From: Candidatus Heimdallarchaeota archaeon
Lineage (GTDB): Archaea; Asgardarchaeota; Heimdallarchaeia; Heimdallarchaeales; Heimdallarchaeaceae
Assembly (NCBI GenBank): GCA_021399345.1
Contig: JAAFKI010000094.1
Coordinates: 57,561 to 121,560, forward strand
DNA length: 64,000 nt
Direction: 5' to 3'
Of this stretch, positions 17,405 to 25,997 are shown piece by piece. A model generated the notes under the pieces. That model saw nothing but the letters and a program-made list of their open reading frames with translations. It was not told where the DNA came from and searched no databases. The position numbers and the translations under genes were made by a program. Position 1 is the first letter of the stretch, and every line of letters begins with the position of its first letter.

Positions 17405-18811
17405 ATGGCAAAAACACGAATTTCATATCTGAACGGTCTGGCGATTGTTTGTATAGTCTTCATCAGTCTCTCAGTCGTTCCTGTTGGTGTAATTGCAGGT
17501 GTCGCGTTTAGTGAAGGTGGTTATAACAACCATGAATTCACTGTCGATCCTGAAGCAAATTATACATTCTTACTGAACATTGAAGGAGATCTAGTCTTCT
17601 ATTATGATATCTATGAATATCCTTTAAACACAAATGATTACGAGATTCATTTAGTGGATGAGACTGATTATTTAGATTGGAACTCTTCTGTAGATCCTCG
17701 TCCTGACAATGAACTTGTAATATATGGTGCAGATGAGAACTTTAAGTGGATAAGAACTTATGGTCAAGATAAATATCTCATATTCTACAATGATGATAAT
17801 GCAACCAGCTTAACTGTTGAACTTCATTACTTTACAGCTGATAGAGCTCTAATTATTGGTGGTTTAGCTGTAGGACTTATATTATCTACATTTACAACTA
17901 TTCTAGCTTTACATACAGTATTTTATCTTCTACGAATACTTATCTTCATACCCATTTTTGGTTTTAGATATACAAATGGTGATGATAGAAGAAAGGGTAG
18001 AGACAGAAGATATAGTTATGACTATAGGTCACCTCCTGCATCCCCAGCCGCTCCAGCAGCTCGTGCTGTTAAAGCTGCTCCAGCTGCCAAAGGTGTAAAA
18101 GCTGCACCTGCAGCCCCAGCTATTCCAGCTATTAGAAGAACTCCTACTGCTCCTATTAAAAGAGGTCCAGCTATCCAAAACATCTCTTCAACTTATGTTG
18201 TTGCTGGTCAAGCTAAAGAATATCCCAAAAGTGAACTCAAGAGATTCTTAGTTAAAACATGGGATTCAACTTCTATAGCTGAAAGAGTCTTAGTAGTTAT
18301 AGCCTTATTCTTCCTATTGACTGGAGCTGTTACAGGAACTTGGTATATAATTGTAGTATTTCCAATTACACTACTAGGCATATCTATCATAGTCTATTTT
18401 GCAGGTCGCAATAGACGAGAAAAACTCATTAGATTAGTTGAAAGTCACAAAGCAATCTACGTTACTGAAGCTGCAAGAATTCTAAGATCAGCTTCTGAAG
18501 TAATTCGCATGGATGCTTGGAAGATTATCAACCTTGGCCTTGGAACTATTGGTTTCGATACACAAAACAACATCTTATTTGACGCATCTCAAATTGATCC
18601 AAGTGAACTCCAAGATGTTTCTCCAGAAGCCAAGAAAATTCACGATGAGTTAGTAACTGAAGCTGCTGAAAAAGTAGATGTAAAAGAAGAAAAGAAAGTT
18701 GAGGAAGTTGTTGAAGGCGTAGAAGTTAAATGCCCATTCTGTGACAGCAATAACCCCCCTGACTCTTCATTCTGCATAAAATGTGGTGCAAGCTTAAAGC
18801 CTGCAAAATAA
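17405..18811 (+). CDS. Membrane protein with Ala/Pro-rich linker and C-terminal zinc ribbon, unknown function
   Basis: This 468-residue protein has an N-terminal membrane segment (about 9-32), an extracellular domain of about 115 residues, a second span (about 150-180), a charged stretch GDDRRKGRDRRYSYDYR, and a low-complexity linker of Ala, Pro and Lys (about 210-265). Two close spans follow (about 295-335), then a helical segment that could be a winged helix, and a zinc ribbon (CPFC-x10-CIKC) at the end. Zinc ribbon and helical domain would face the cytoplasm. I do not recognise a family. Its promoter carries three palindromes shared with the divergent TrmB gene, so its expression probably follows the TrmB ligand. 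Confidence 0.8.
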   Translation: MAKTRISYLNGLAIVCIVFISLSVVPVGVIAGVAFSEGGYNNHEFTVDPEANYTFLLNIEGDLVFYYDIYEYPLNTNDYEIHLVDETDYLDWNSSVDPRPDNELVIYGADENFKWIRTYGQDKYLIFYNDDNATSLTVELHYFTADRALIIGGLAVGLILSTFTTILALHTVFYLLRILIFIPIFGFRYTNGDDRRKGRDRRYSYDYRSPPASPAAPAARAVKAAPAAKGVKAAPAAPAIPAIRRTPTAPIKRGPAIQNISSTYVVAGQAKEYPKSELKRFLVKTWDSTSIAERVLVVIALFFLLTGAVTGTWYIIVVFPITLLGISIIVYFAGRNRREKLIRLVESHKAIYVTEAARILRSASEVIRMDAWKIINLGLGTIGFDTQNNILFDASQIDPSELQDVSPEAKKIHDELVTEAAEKVDVKEEKKVEEVVEGVEVKCPFCDSNNPPDSSFCIKCGASLKPAK

Positions 18812-18835
18812 CCTCTCTTTCTTCTTCTTTCCTCA

Positions 18836-18857
18836 TTTTTTTATTTTTTTTGTTTTA
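18836..18857 (+). terminator. T-rich terminator between convergent genes
   Basis: A run of T broken only by A and G follows the plus-strand gene ending at 18811 and reaches the last codon of the convergent phosphoesterase gene, consistent with archaeal oligo-T termination. Confidence 0.5.
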
Positions 18858-20654
18858 TCTTATATGTGGGTTTGGACAGTTAATGTAATCTTCATCTAGA
18901 ACTCGTTCTATAGACTCCATAAATGCACTGTCAACCAATTTACCCTTTAGGTTATAATATCTCCACCAAATACAGGTCCTCATTTTTTCTATTATTTTTT
19001 CTTCGATAAATTTCTCTTTTAATCCTCTATTTACCATTAATTCTTTATAATTATCTATTTCTTCCTCAGTTTCAAAGATATAGAAACTTGAAAGATCTGA
19101 ATTCAAAATCTTATTTTTCACCGAAAATAACCATTCTTCAAATCTTATTTTCTCATCTTCAGACATATCTTCTACATTTGGTGCCACGTATGTTACTCCA
19201 TACCCCCTAGCCTTTTCACCTTCTTCGTCTTTCATCACTTTATAATCTGTTCTATCTCTTAACCAATCAAAGTAATTAATTGACATCTTACCTGAGACAC
19301 CAATGCACATGTACTGGGTACTTCTCCACAAGGACCTTTGATAGAGATGATCATGTCCAAAAATTGCAGCACTAACACCATAATCATCAAACAAGGGTGT
19401 CAAACAGGATTGTGCAAGAGCATCAGAATTATTTCTAGCTCTTCCAAAGTAACCAATTGTGAAGATCGCTGAATGTAGGAAAACAATACAAAATTGAGGT
19501 CCTTGTTCTTCTATCGCTTTTCTTCTCCATTCTTTTAGCTCTTCATTCAACCAATTCCATTGTCTACTCTCACAAGCGATACTTTCATTTCCCCAATTCA
19601 AACCAATTGAATCCAGATGAATCATGTGAACATTACCTACATCTTGAGAGAAATAAGCTCCTCCTTTCGTTCTTGGAGTTTGAATGAACATGTGAAAGTG
19701 TTTCTGAGTTCTTGCTTTACCACCAAACCACGAAGCACGACCCCAACCGCCATTGAAATAATCATGATTGCCTATTGTAGGAGTAAAAGGTATTCTTGCG
19801 AAATTTACATTACCACATGTAAAAAGATCTGCCCAATATTCATGATATGAGCCATTATCAACATTATCACCACTAGTTGTGAAAACTTGATAGCCTTTGT
19901 CAAAAGTATAATCTAACTCTTTGACATGAATGTGCTTCATTAAACGTTCTAGTCTAGGATTTACCTTCGCTTTGAACCCCACAACTTTTCCTCTTTTGAA
20001 TCTTGCTTTTGATCCTCCATGCAAATCTGATGTAGAAACAAAAAAGACTGGTTGTTTACCTGATTGAACACCAGCTGTGAACTCCCTTATTTTAGATGCA
20101 CCTATTAATTCTTCATCTTTGTTGTAACATTCTATTCTATAATGATAATTCTTGTTTTCAGCTAGATTTTCAATCAAACCCAAAAATAGCTGAGGTGCTG
20201 ATGATACTGGATGGTAGGAGAAGGATGAAGAATGTTTCATAGGAATTTCTGCTAATTCACAGAAATCATCGTTAAATAATCGGATAACGCATCTACCTTT
20301 AGGATTACTAAGGAAAGGTTTCTTCTTGTTTACATCAACAACTTCCTTCACTCTATTAGTTTTAAGAAAACCATAATCAAGATATACTGAAACTAGAATC
20401 TTTGAAGCATCATTAGTGATTCTCATCATATAATACTTATCGATAATGAATTTTACAGGAGGAATACTTTCATCTTCTTTCTCAGTTGTTGTATAAGGTT
20501 TATATTTAACCTCATCAAAATCTTCAAGTTCTAAAGGATAGAAATTCTCTTCTTCTGCTAATCTTCTGCGAATAGTTTCACGAATTTTTATTCTATATTT
20601 TGTAGAAGGTATCCTGTCTTCAGGAGGTGAGATTTTTTGTTTTTCTATAGACAT
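18855..20654 (-). CDS. Calcineurin-like metallophosphoesterase (purple acid phosphatase-like)
   Basis: This 599-residue protein has all the metal-binding blocks of the calcineurin-like superfamily: STSDLHGG near residue 207, TSGDNVDN near 254, IGNHDYF near 287, FLHSAIF near 385 and FGHDHLYQ near 427. The first 200 residues form a beta-rich region like the fibronectin-type domain that precedes the catalytic domain in purple acid phosphatases. The last 140 residues are helical and charged. No signal peptide is seen, so it should be cytoplasmic. Substrate is unknown. It lies 51 bases downstream of the histidine phosphatase gene on the same strand and may be co-transcribed with it. Confidence 0.88.
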   Translation of the reverse strand: MSIEKQKISPPEDRIPSTKYRIKIRETIRRRLAEEENFYPLELEDFDEVKYKPYTTTEKEDESIPPVKFIIDKYYMMRITNDASKILVSVYLDYGFLKTNRVKEVVDVNKKKPFLSNPKGRCVIRLFNDDFCELAEIPMKHSSSFSYHPVSSAPQLFLGLIENLAENKNYHYRIECYNKDEELIGASKIREFTAGVQSGKQPVFFVSTSDLHGGSKARFKRGKVVGFKAKVNPRLERLMKHIHVKELDYTFDKGYQVFTTSGDNVDNGSYHEYWADLFTCGNVNFARIPFTPTIGNHDYFNGGWGRASWFGGKARTQKHFHMFIQTPRTKGGAYFSQDVGNVHMIHLDSIGLNWGNESIACESRQWNWLNEELKEWRRKAIEEQGPQFCIVFLHSAIFTIGYFGRARNNSDALAQSCLTPLFDDYGVSAAIFGHDHLYQRSLWRSTQYMCIGVSGKMSINYFDWLRDRTDYKVMKDEEGEKARGYGVTYVAPNVEDMSEDEKIRFEEWLFSVKNKILNSDLSSFYIFETEEEIDNYKELMVNRGLKEKFIEEKIIEKMRTCIWWRYYNLKGKLVDSAFMESIERVLDEDYINCPNPHIR

Positions 20655-20704
20655 CTTAATTACGAATTCTAATTCAGTCTTTAAAATTTTACTACAAAGG
20701 TACG

Positions 20705-21316
20705 TTATTTCTTAGCAAAATGACATATATCATTAACTAAATCGATTGAAAACTTTTCTTTTCCTTCTGATTCAATGTAATCAATGATATTAATACTGCA
20801 ATTGTATTGTTTGATAGTATCAAATACTAACTTTGATGCATCTAGAATTTTAGCTATTATTGAACGAATACACCCTCCATGTGTGACGATCAGAACATAG
20901 TCTTTTTCTTTATTTTCACGAGCTATGTTTCTAAACTCTTCCCATACTCTGTTCATGAAATCTTCTGCCTGTTCCCCATTGTGTTTAGTCATCAAGTCAT
21001 CAAATTCTTTAAGGGAATCCATCTCATCCAGCAGTTCAGAAATACCCACTCCATCAAGATCTCCAAGAGTATGCTCTCGGAGTTTATCGGTATAATTAAC
21101 AGGAAGATTCAATTCCGAACTGATAATTACAGCTGTTTCAGCAGCTCTAACTAAATCTGAGCTGTAGATTACTTGTATTCCTTTTCCCTTCAATTCTTCA
21201 GCTAAAATCTTTGCTTGATTTTTACCAGTTTCATTTAGAGGAGTAGGTAAATGACCCATAATTATACGATTCTTATTGTGATCAGTCTCTCCATGTCTAA
21301 CAAGGAATATTCTCAT
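20705..21316 (-). CDS. Histidine phosphatase family protein (phosphoglycerate-mutase-like)
   Basis: This 203-residue protein opens with MRIFLVRHGETDHNKNR, whose RHG His is the phosphate acceptor, followed by the substrate-pocket motif YSSDLVRAAETA near 56 and the second catalytic His in VTHGGCIRS near 145. Length and motifs fit phosphatases of the CobC/GpmB type. The reaction is probably removal of phosphate from a small molecule, unspecified. The start follows a short A-rich leader with no strong ribosome site. Confidence 0.9.
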   Translation of the reverse strand: MRIFLVRHGETDHNKNRIIMGHLPTPLNETGKNQAKILAEELKGKGIQVIYSSDLVRAAETAVIISSELNLPVNYTDKLREHTLGDLDGVGISELLDEMDSLKEFDDLMTKHNGEQAEDFMNRVWEEFRNIARENKEKDYVLIVTHGGCIRSIIAKILDASKLVFDTIKQYNCSINIIDYIESEGKEKFSIDLVNDICHFAKK

Positions 21317-21362
21317 GAAGGAAAAAAATGAAGTCTATTAAAAAAGGTTAGGGAAGGGAGTT

Positions 21363-22373
21363 TTATCTTACAACTCTAGTCAGTTTGGCTCCACATCTAG
21401 TACATGAGTAAACTCCCTTCGGAATATCTGCTCCGCAAGTAGGACATGTTTTGATTTTGCTTTCTGTGCTCGCATCAAGTTTCCTAAGAGGTTTTAAAAG
21501 CAATCCATCTTCAGTCATTGTCCAAGTATACAGTAAAGACCCTCTAAGTTCTGAAATAGCTTTTTCAGGTAATGTTATTCTGTTTTGATTGTCTATAACC
21601 AGAAATCTAGAGCTATCCAAATCAGTCAAATCAATGTCCTGTAGATGCTCTCCAATAAGAATGCCATCTCTAATTTCTAAGGTTCTATCTGAGAAATCCC
21701 CAACTATAGGATCATGACTGCAGATTAAATAGGAAGTACCCATATCCTCTTTCAATTCCTTGAAAAGCTCAAGAATTTGAGTTGAGGTTTCAGTATCAAC
21801 GTTTCCCGTTGGCTCATCAGCAAAAATCAGCCTAGGATTATTTGCCAACGCTCTAGCTATTGAGACTCTTTGCTGTTCACCGCCTGAGATTCTTTTTGGA
21901 GTGTGGGTTCTTCTATGCCAAATACCTAAAATTTCCATCAGTTCTTTTACTCTTTGTTTTCTTCTTGAACGATTGAGATTGACTAACCTCATTGGCATCT
22001 CTATATTCTTTTCTGCGCTCAAATATGGAATTAGATTTTGTTCTTGGAAAACATATCCTATATTGTGTCTTCTATATTCGAATTGTTTCTCTTCAGCTAG
22101 TTTAGTTATATCTGTGCCATCAGAATAAAAAATCTGACCAGCAGAAGGTTTGAGCATTCCACCTAGAGATAATAATAAGGTGCTTTTTCCTGATCCCGAA
22201 GGGCCAATTATCCCCAAAATTTCACTTTTCTTGATGTCAAAACTTACACCTTTTAGAGCAACAACCTTGTTCTGATGTTCCAGACCGTATACATGATAGA
22301 TATCAATGGCCTGTAAGGCTAAATCTTCAGGAAGTGGTTCCATTTGGAATGTTTTTGTTTTATCACTGTACAT
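21363..22373 (-). CDS. ABC transporter ATPase (LolD/MacB type) with AbrB-like and zinc-ribbon C-terminus
   Basis: This 336-residue protein has a complete ATPase domain: Walker A GPSGSGKST near 57, signature SGGEQQR near 163, Walker B LIFADEPTGN near 183 and SHD near 217. The region after about 240 is unusual. RITLPEKAISELRG near 266 reads like the swapped-hairpin AbrB/SpoVT fold, and the end is a zinc ribbon (CPTCG-x9-CTRCG). It is the third gene of an export operon, 9 bases after the permease gene. With the other ATPase at 25181-25924 it could form a heterodimeric ATPase pair for the permease. Confidence 0.9.
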   Translation of the reverse strand: MYSDKTKTFQMEPLPEDLALQAIDIYHVYGLEHQNKVVALKGVSFDIKKSEILGIIGPSGSGKSTLLLSLGGMLKPSAGQIFYSDGTDITKLAEEKQFEYRRHNIGYVFQEQNLIPYLSAEKNIEMPMRLVNLNRSRRKQRVKELMEILGIWHRRTHTPKRISGGEQQRVSIARALANNPRLIFADEPTGNVDTETSTQILELFKELKEDMGTSYLICSHDPIVGDFSDRTLEIRDGILIGEHLQDIDLTDLDSSRFLVIDNQNRITLPEKAISELRGSLLYTWTMTEDGLLLKPLRKLDASTESKIKTCPTCGADIPKGVYSCTRCGAKLTRVVR

Positions 22374-22382
22374 AAAATCACC

Positions 22383-25184
22383 TCAAAATGCTCTCATTTC
22401 CTCCACAACTTTTGTTTTTGAAGCTATAATAGCAGGAATTAATGTTGCAAGTATTATGATCACAAAAGAACCAATTATTGTAGCTATTAGAATTCCAGGT
22501 GGGAATATCAGTAGTCTGTTAAATGAAGAAGAACTAAAGACATCAAAAAATCCATTGAACTGGTACCCTAAAATGAAACCAATAAAAGTACCAAACAGAG
22601 TAGCAAATAGTGCCATAGATATTACTTCACTTAGGACCAATTTGATTAATTGACCCCGCGAAGCCCCTTCTGATATCAGTACAGCAAATTCTTTCTTCCG
22701 TTGATTAACAATCATAAACATGAAAATTGAAACACCGATTACAATGGCAATGAGTGAGATAAGATAGTTTATTGTTAATAATCCAGGAAATCCAAAACGT
22801 AATCCTTCTCGTTGTCTAATTTCTGCTAATTCTTCTTCAAAGGATTGAGAGTAAACAATCCAATCAAATTGTGAATCAAACTCAAAAGCAAGATTTTCTT
22901 CAACTGGATCAACTTCAGGTTTCAAATTGATTATTGCTCTAGTAATTTCATATGTATAAGGAGCATAGGTGAAAATAAACTGCTTATCGACTAGTAGGGT
23001 AAAAACGAAATCAAATTCAATGAAATCAAAAATTTCACCTAAAGATCCTAATCCTAAGTCCATTATCTCTCCAGGAGCATGATCTACAATTATTGTTGCT
23101 TCTGCTGTATACTTAGTCTGATTGAAAATTGTAAATTCAAAAGTAGGATCATTTTGTATATCTAATGTTCTTGCTGTCTCTACTCCAACACCTACATTTC
23201 TAAGAGGATTATTTTGAAGAGTCTGCAGACCTTCCTTCCATTCAGGATAATCTTCTATTGAGTCTTTGTGCCATATTGCATTATTTCCATATTCCGTCAA
23301 ATCTACTCCATAGCATACAACTGGCGTTGACCCAACATAGAAAAATGAATAATAAATAGGAATTATAGTTTCTATTTTATCCTCAAAACCAACAAAATCA
23401 GTAGGTGACAAAGTTTGGTATCCACCTAAGATATCTACTCTCATATCACCTCCAATAGTAAATTCAGCTCTACGAATCAATTCAGCTGAACCAGTTTCAC
23501 CTTGAATAACTGCAAACACCCCTAATGAAACAGATAAACAGAGTAAAACAGTCATTCTTGGAAAGTTTTGATGTCTGCGAGATAAACTTCCTTTAAGTAA
23601 GACTCCGATGTCTTTGAAGATCTTAACAAGAACCTTATCTAATTTTTCAGGTACCTTGGTTGATAATCTACTAACTATAGAAGCTCCTCCATACCAAAGC
23701 AATATTGGAGCGAATATTTGAAGTAAAATAACAGCAAAACCAAAAGAAACATTTGGTCTTGTATTTTCAATAAATGTTAGGAGAACACCAATTAATCCTA
23801 CCATGAAGAACAAAACATCACCATATACTGCTTTAAACCACTTTTTCTTTTCTTTTTCAACAGTTTTAGCGATAGCTACTTCTTGTTGAATGAAGTTATT
23901 TGTTTTCTTTCTGGTTGTGAAAAAGAGAATTCCTAAAGTTACAATAAGGGTTGTTAAAATAGTCCAAGGTTTAATGTTCAAAGATGAGTAAGCATTAGTA
24001 ATAGTTGGAAAATCTATGCCCATAAACTGATAAGTAGACAGTACCATTGCTGCACCGAATGTACCAAGAGAAATCCCTATAGCTTCCCCTAATAATGCAA
24101 TTAAGATAACCTCAGTATATATCATACTCCGTATCTGTTTTGGACTAGCTCCCTGAGCCTTTAGAACAGAAATTTCAAATTTTCTCTCTCTTAAAGCTAA
24201 ATCTGCTCCTAAACTGATAAGAATAATTGATAAAACAATAGCAGGAATATACAAAACAGTATCAATTAACTGCATTGTGATAATCAACCCTTGGTATGCG
24301 AACAACGTGCCAGAGATTAAGTTTCTACCATCCAGATTGTGAATTTGTTCCTTCCTGTTCAAAACTATGTTAATATACTCATTTAAATCAAGAAGATTGT
24401 TTAGAGGGAATTGAGTTAGATCTAATTTTGTAGGAAGCTGCCATAATTTGTTAACGGTTAAATTTCCAATAATACTGGAATTAAAATTATCACTGCTAAC
24501 AATTAAGAAATCATCATCTAGTAGAAGACCAGGTTGGAAGAATCCTCTTACTGTCAGATTTAACGTTGTTGAAATTATAATGACTTCATTAGCATCAACA
24601 GTTTTATTCAACCCAAAAATAAAAGCTAGAGTATCGTTTAATTGTACACCTAACTTCTTGTATGTACCAATAGGTAGTAGGATACTATTACTCTGAAGAT
24701 TGTTTTCACCAGCAACAACATTAATCTTTTCAACTATTGAATGATTAAGTGAGGATGAATCAACAATCAATGGTTCAAAGGAAGGTTGTTCTACATTAAA
24801 GCCAGCATATTCAGAAAAATTAAAATCGGGAGTGAAATAAGAATGATATCGATTATCTCTGTTTGTTATATCATAGTGAAAACGTCTCCCATAGGTAACA
24901 ATACAATCCTCAAATTCTATTTCTTGAGAGAGTAAATCTGCTAATTCTGGGAGAGTGCCAACCAAATTCGTTTCTATTAGAGGTCTGAAAGTTACTTCAG
25001 CTTCAACATTTTCTATCATATCTTGAACAGTAATTGTGTTAATTATTGAACCATAGAAGAATATGCTTGAAAAAATAGCAGCTCCTAGAATCATACCAGC
25101 ACCTATCGAGATACTTCTTCTTCGGTTTGAGTACATGGATTTAAAAGAAAGTCCAATGAATGAGAAGAATTTTGGACGCTTCAT
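22383..25184 (-). CDS. FtsX/MacB-like ABC transporter permease
   Basis: This 933-residue membrane protein has an N-terminal span (about 24-50), a large extracellular domain (about 50-300), a first FtsX block with EISVLKAQGASPKQIRSM near 338, further spans, a second extracellular domain (about 560-770) and a second FtsX block with KEFAVLISEGASRGQLIK near 815. The duplicated layout is that of LolC/MacB-type exporters of lipids, lipoproteins or peptides. The start overlaps the upstream ATPase stop by 4 bases, so the two are coupled. The cargo is unknown. Confidence 0.9.
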   Translation of the reverse strand: MKRPKFFSFIGLSFKSMYSNRRRSISIGAGMILGAAIFSSIFFYGSIINTITVQDMIENVEAEVTFRPLIETNLVGTLPELADLLSQEIEFEDCIVTYGRRFHYDITNRDNRYHSYFTPDFNFSEYAGFNVEQPSFEPLIVDSSSLNHSIVEKINVVAGENNLQSNSILLPIGTYKKLGVQLNDTLAFIFGLNKTVDANEVIIISTTLNLTVRGFFQPGLLLDDDFLIVSSDNFNSSIIGNLTVNKLWQLPTKLDLTQFPLNNLLDLNEYINIVLNRKEQIHNLDGRNLISGTLFAYQGLIITMQLIDTVLYIPAIVLSIILISLGADLALRERKFEISVLKAQGASPKQIRSMIYTEVILIALLGEAIGISLGTFGAAMVLSTYQFMGIDFPTITNAYSSLNIKPWTILTTLIVTLGILFFTTRKKTNNFIQQEVAIAKTVEKEKKKWFKAVYGDVLFFMVGLIGVLLTFIENTRPNVSFGFAVILLQIFAPILLWYGGASIVSRLSTKVPEKLDKVLVKIFKDIGVLLKGSLSRRHQNFPRMTVLLCLSVSLGVFAVIQGETGSAELIRRAEFTIGGDMRVDILGGYQTLSPTDFVGFEDKIETIIPIYYSFFYVGSTPVVCYGVDLTEYGNNAIWHKDSIEDYPEWKEGLQTLQNNPLRNVGVGVETARTLDIQNDPTFEFTIFNQTKYTAEATIIVDHAPGEIMDLGLGSLGEIFDFIEFDFVFTLLVDKQFIFTYAPYTYEITRAIINLKPEVDPVEENLAFEFDSQFDWIVYSQSFEEELAEIRQREGLRFGFPGLLTINYLISLIAIVIGVSIFMFMIVNQRKKEFAVLISEGASRGQLIKLVLSEVISMALFATLFGTFIGFILGYQFNGFFDVFSSSSFNRLLIFPPGILIATIIGSFVIIILATLIPAIIASKTKVVEEMRAF

Positions 25185-25924
25185 TTGATTCCCTCCTTTT
25201 TGTGCGTCTTCTTAGCAACTTTCTTTGTTTGTTCTTGAATTAAGTTACCTTTCTGCAAAATCAAAATTTTATCAGCTTCTTTTGCATTTTCAGAATCATG
25301 AGTAACCATAATCACAGTAATCTTCTTCTCTTGAGCAAGCTGTTTGAAAAGAAAAATAATTTCTTTACCTATATGAGTGTCCAGATTTCCAGTAGGTTCA
25401 TCAGCATAGATGATGGCTGGATTGTGAGCTAAAGCTCTGGCAATTGCAACTCTTTGTTGCTCTCCCCCGGACAATTCTTCAGGTAGATGATCCATCCGTA
25501 CATATAATCCAACGGATTCTAGATAATCTATTGCTTTCTGTTCAGCTTCCATTTCTGGAACTTTACGTAATTTCATAGGCAGTTTAACGTTTTCTTTAGC
25601 TGTAAGATAAGGAATTAAAGCAAAATTCTGAAATACAACAGAAGTCTTGGTTCTTCTAATTTCTAGATTCTCTTTGTAGGAAGTTTCACTTAGGTTTATT
25701 CCAGCAACCAATACTTCTCCAGAAGTAATGCTTTCAAGCGTTGAAAGTATATTTAAGAGAGTAGATTTACCAGATCCGCTTGGACCCATGATCGCAATGA
25801 ATTCTCCTCTTTTTATCTTAAGATCAACTCCTGTAAGAACATGGACTACTTCTCCACCTGGAAGATTGAAATTTTTTATCAGCTCTTTAGTGTTTATTGA
25901 GACTGAACTTGCTTTTTTTGACAT
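25181..25924 (-). CDS. ABC transporter ATPase (LolD/MacB type)
   Basis: This 247-residue ATPase is the first gene of the three-gene export operon. Walker A is GPSGSGKST near 45, the signature SGGEQQR near 149 and Walker B IIYADEPTGN near 169, with the switch His in VTHDSENA. This is a normal LolD-length protein plus a Lys-rich tail. It lacks the AbrB-like and zinc-ribbon extension of its operon partner. Confidence 0.92.
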   Translation of the reverse strand: MSKKASSVSINTKELIKNFNLPGGEVVHVLTGVDLKIKRGEFIAIMGPSGSGKSTLLNILSTLESITSGEVLVAGINLSETSYKENLEIRRTKTSVVFQNFALIPYLTAKENVKLPMKLRKVPEMEAEQKAIDYLESVGLYVRMDHLPEELSGGEQQRVAIARALAHNPAIIYADEPTGNLDTHIGKEIIFLFKQLAQEKKITVIMVTHDSENAKEADKILILQKGNLIQEQTKKVAKKTHKKEGIK

Positions 25925-25997
25925 TACAAGTAGGTTAAAAGCTTCATCTAATTAAAGCTAACTGAAAGAAGAAATAGAGAAAAAAGGAGTGAACAGA

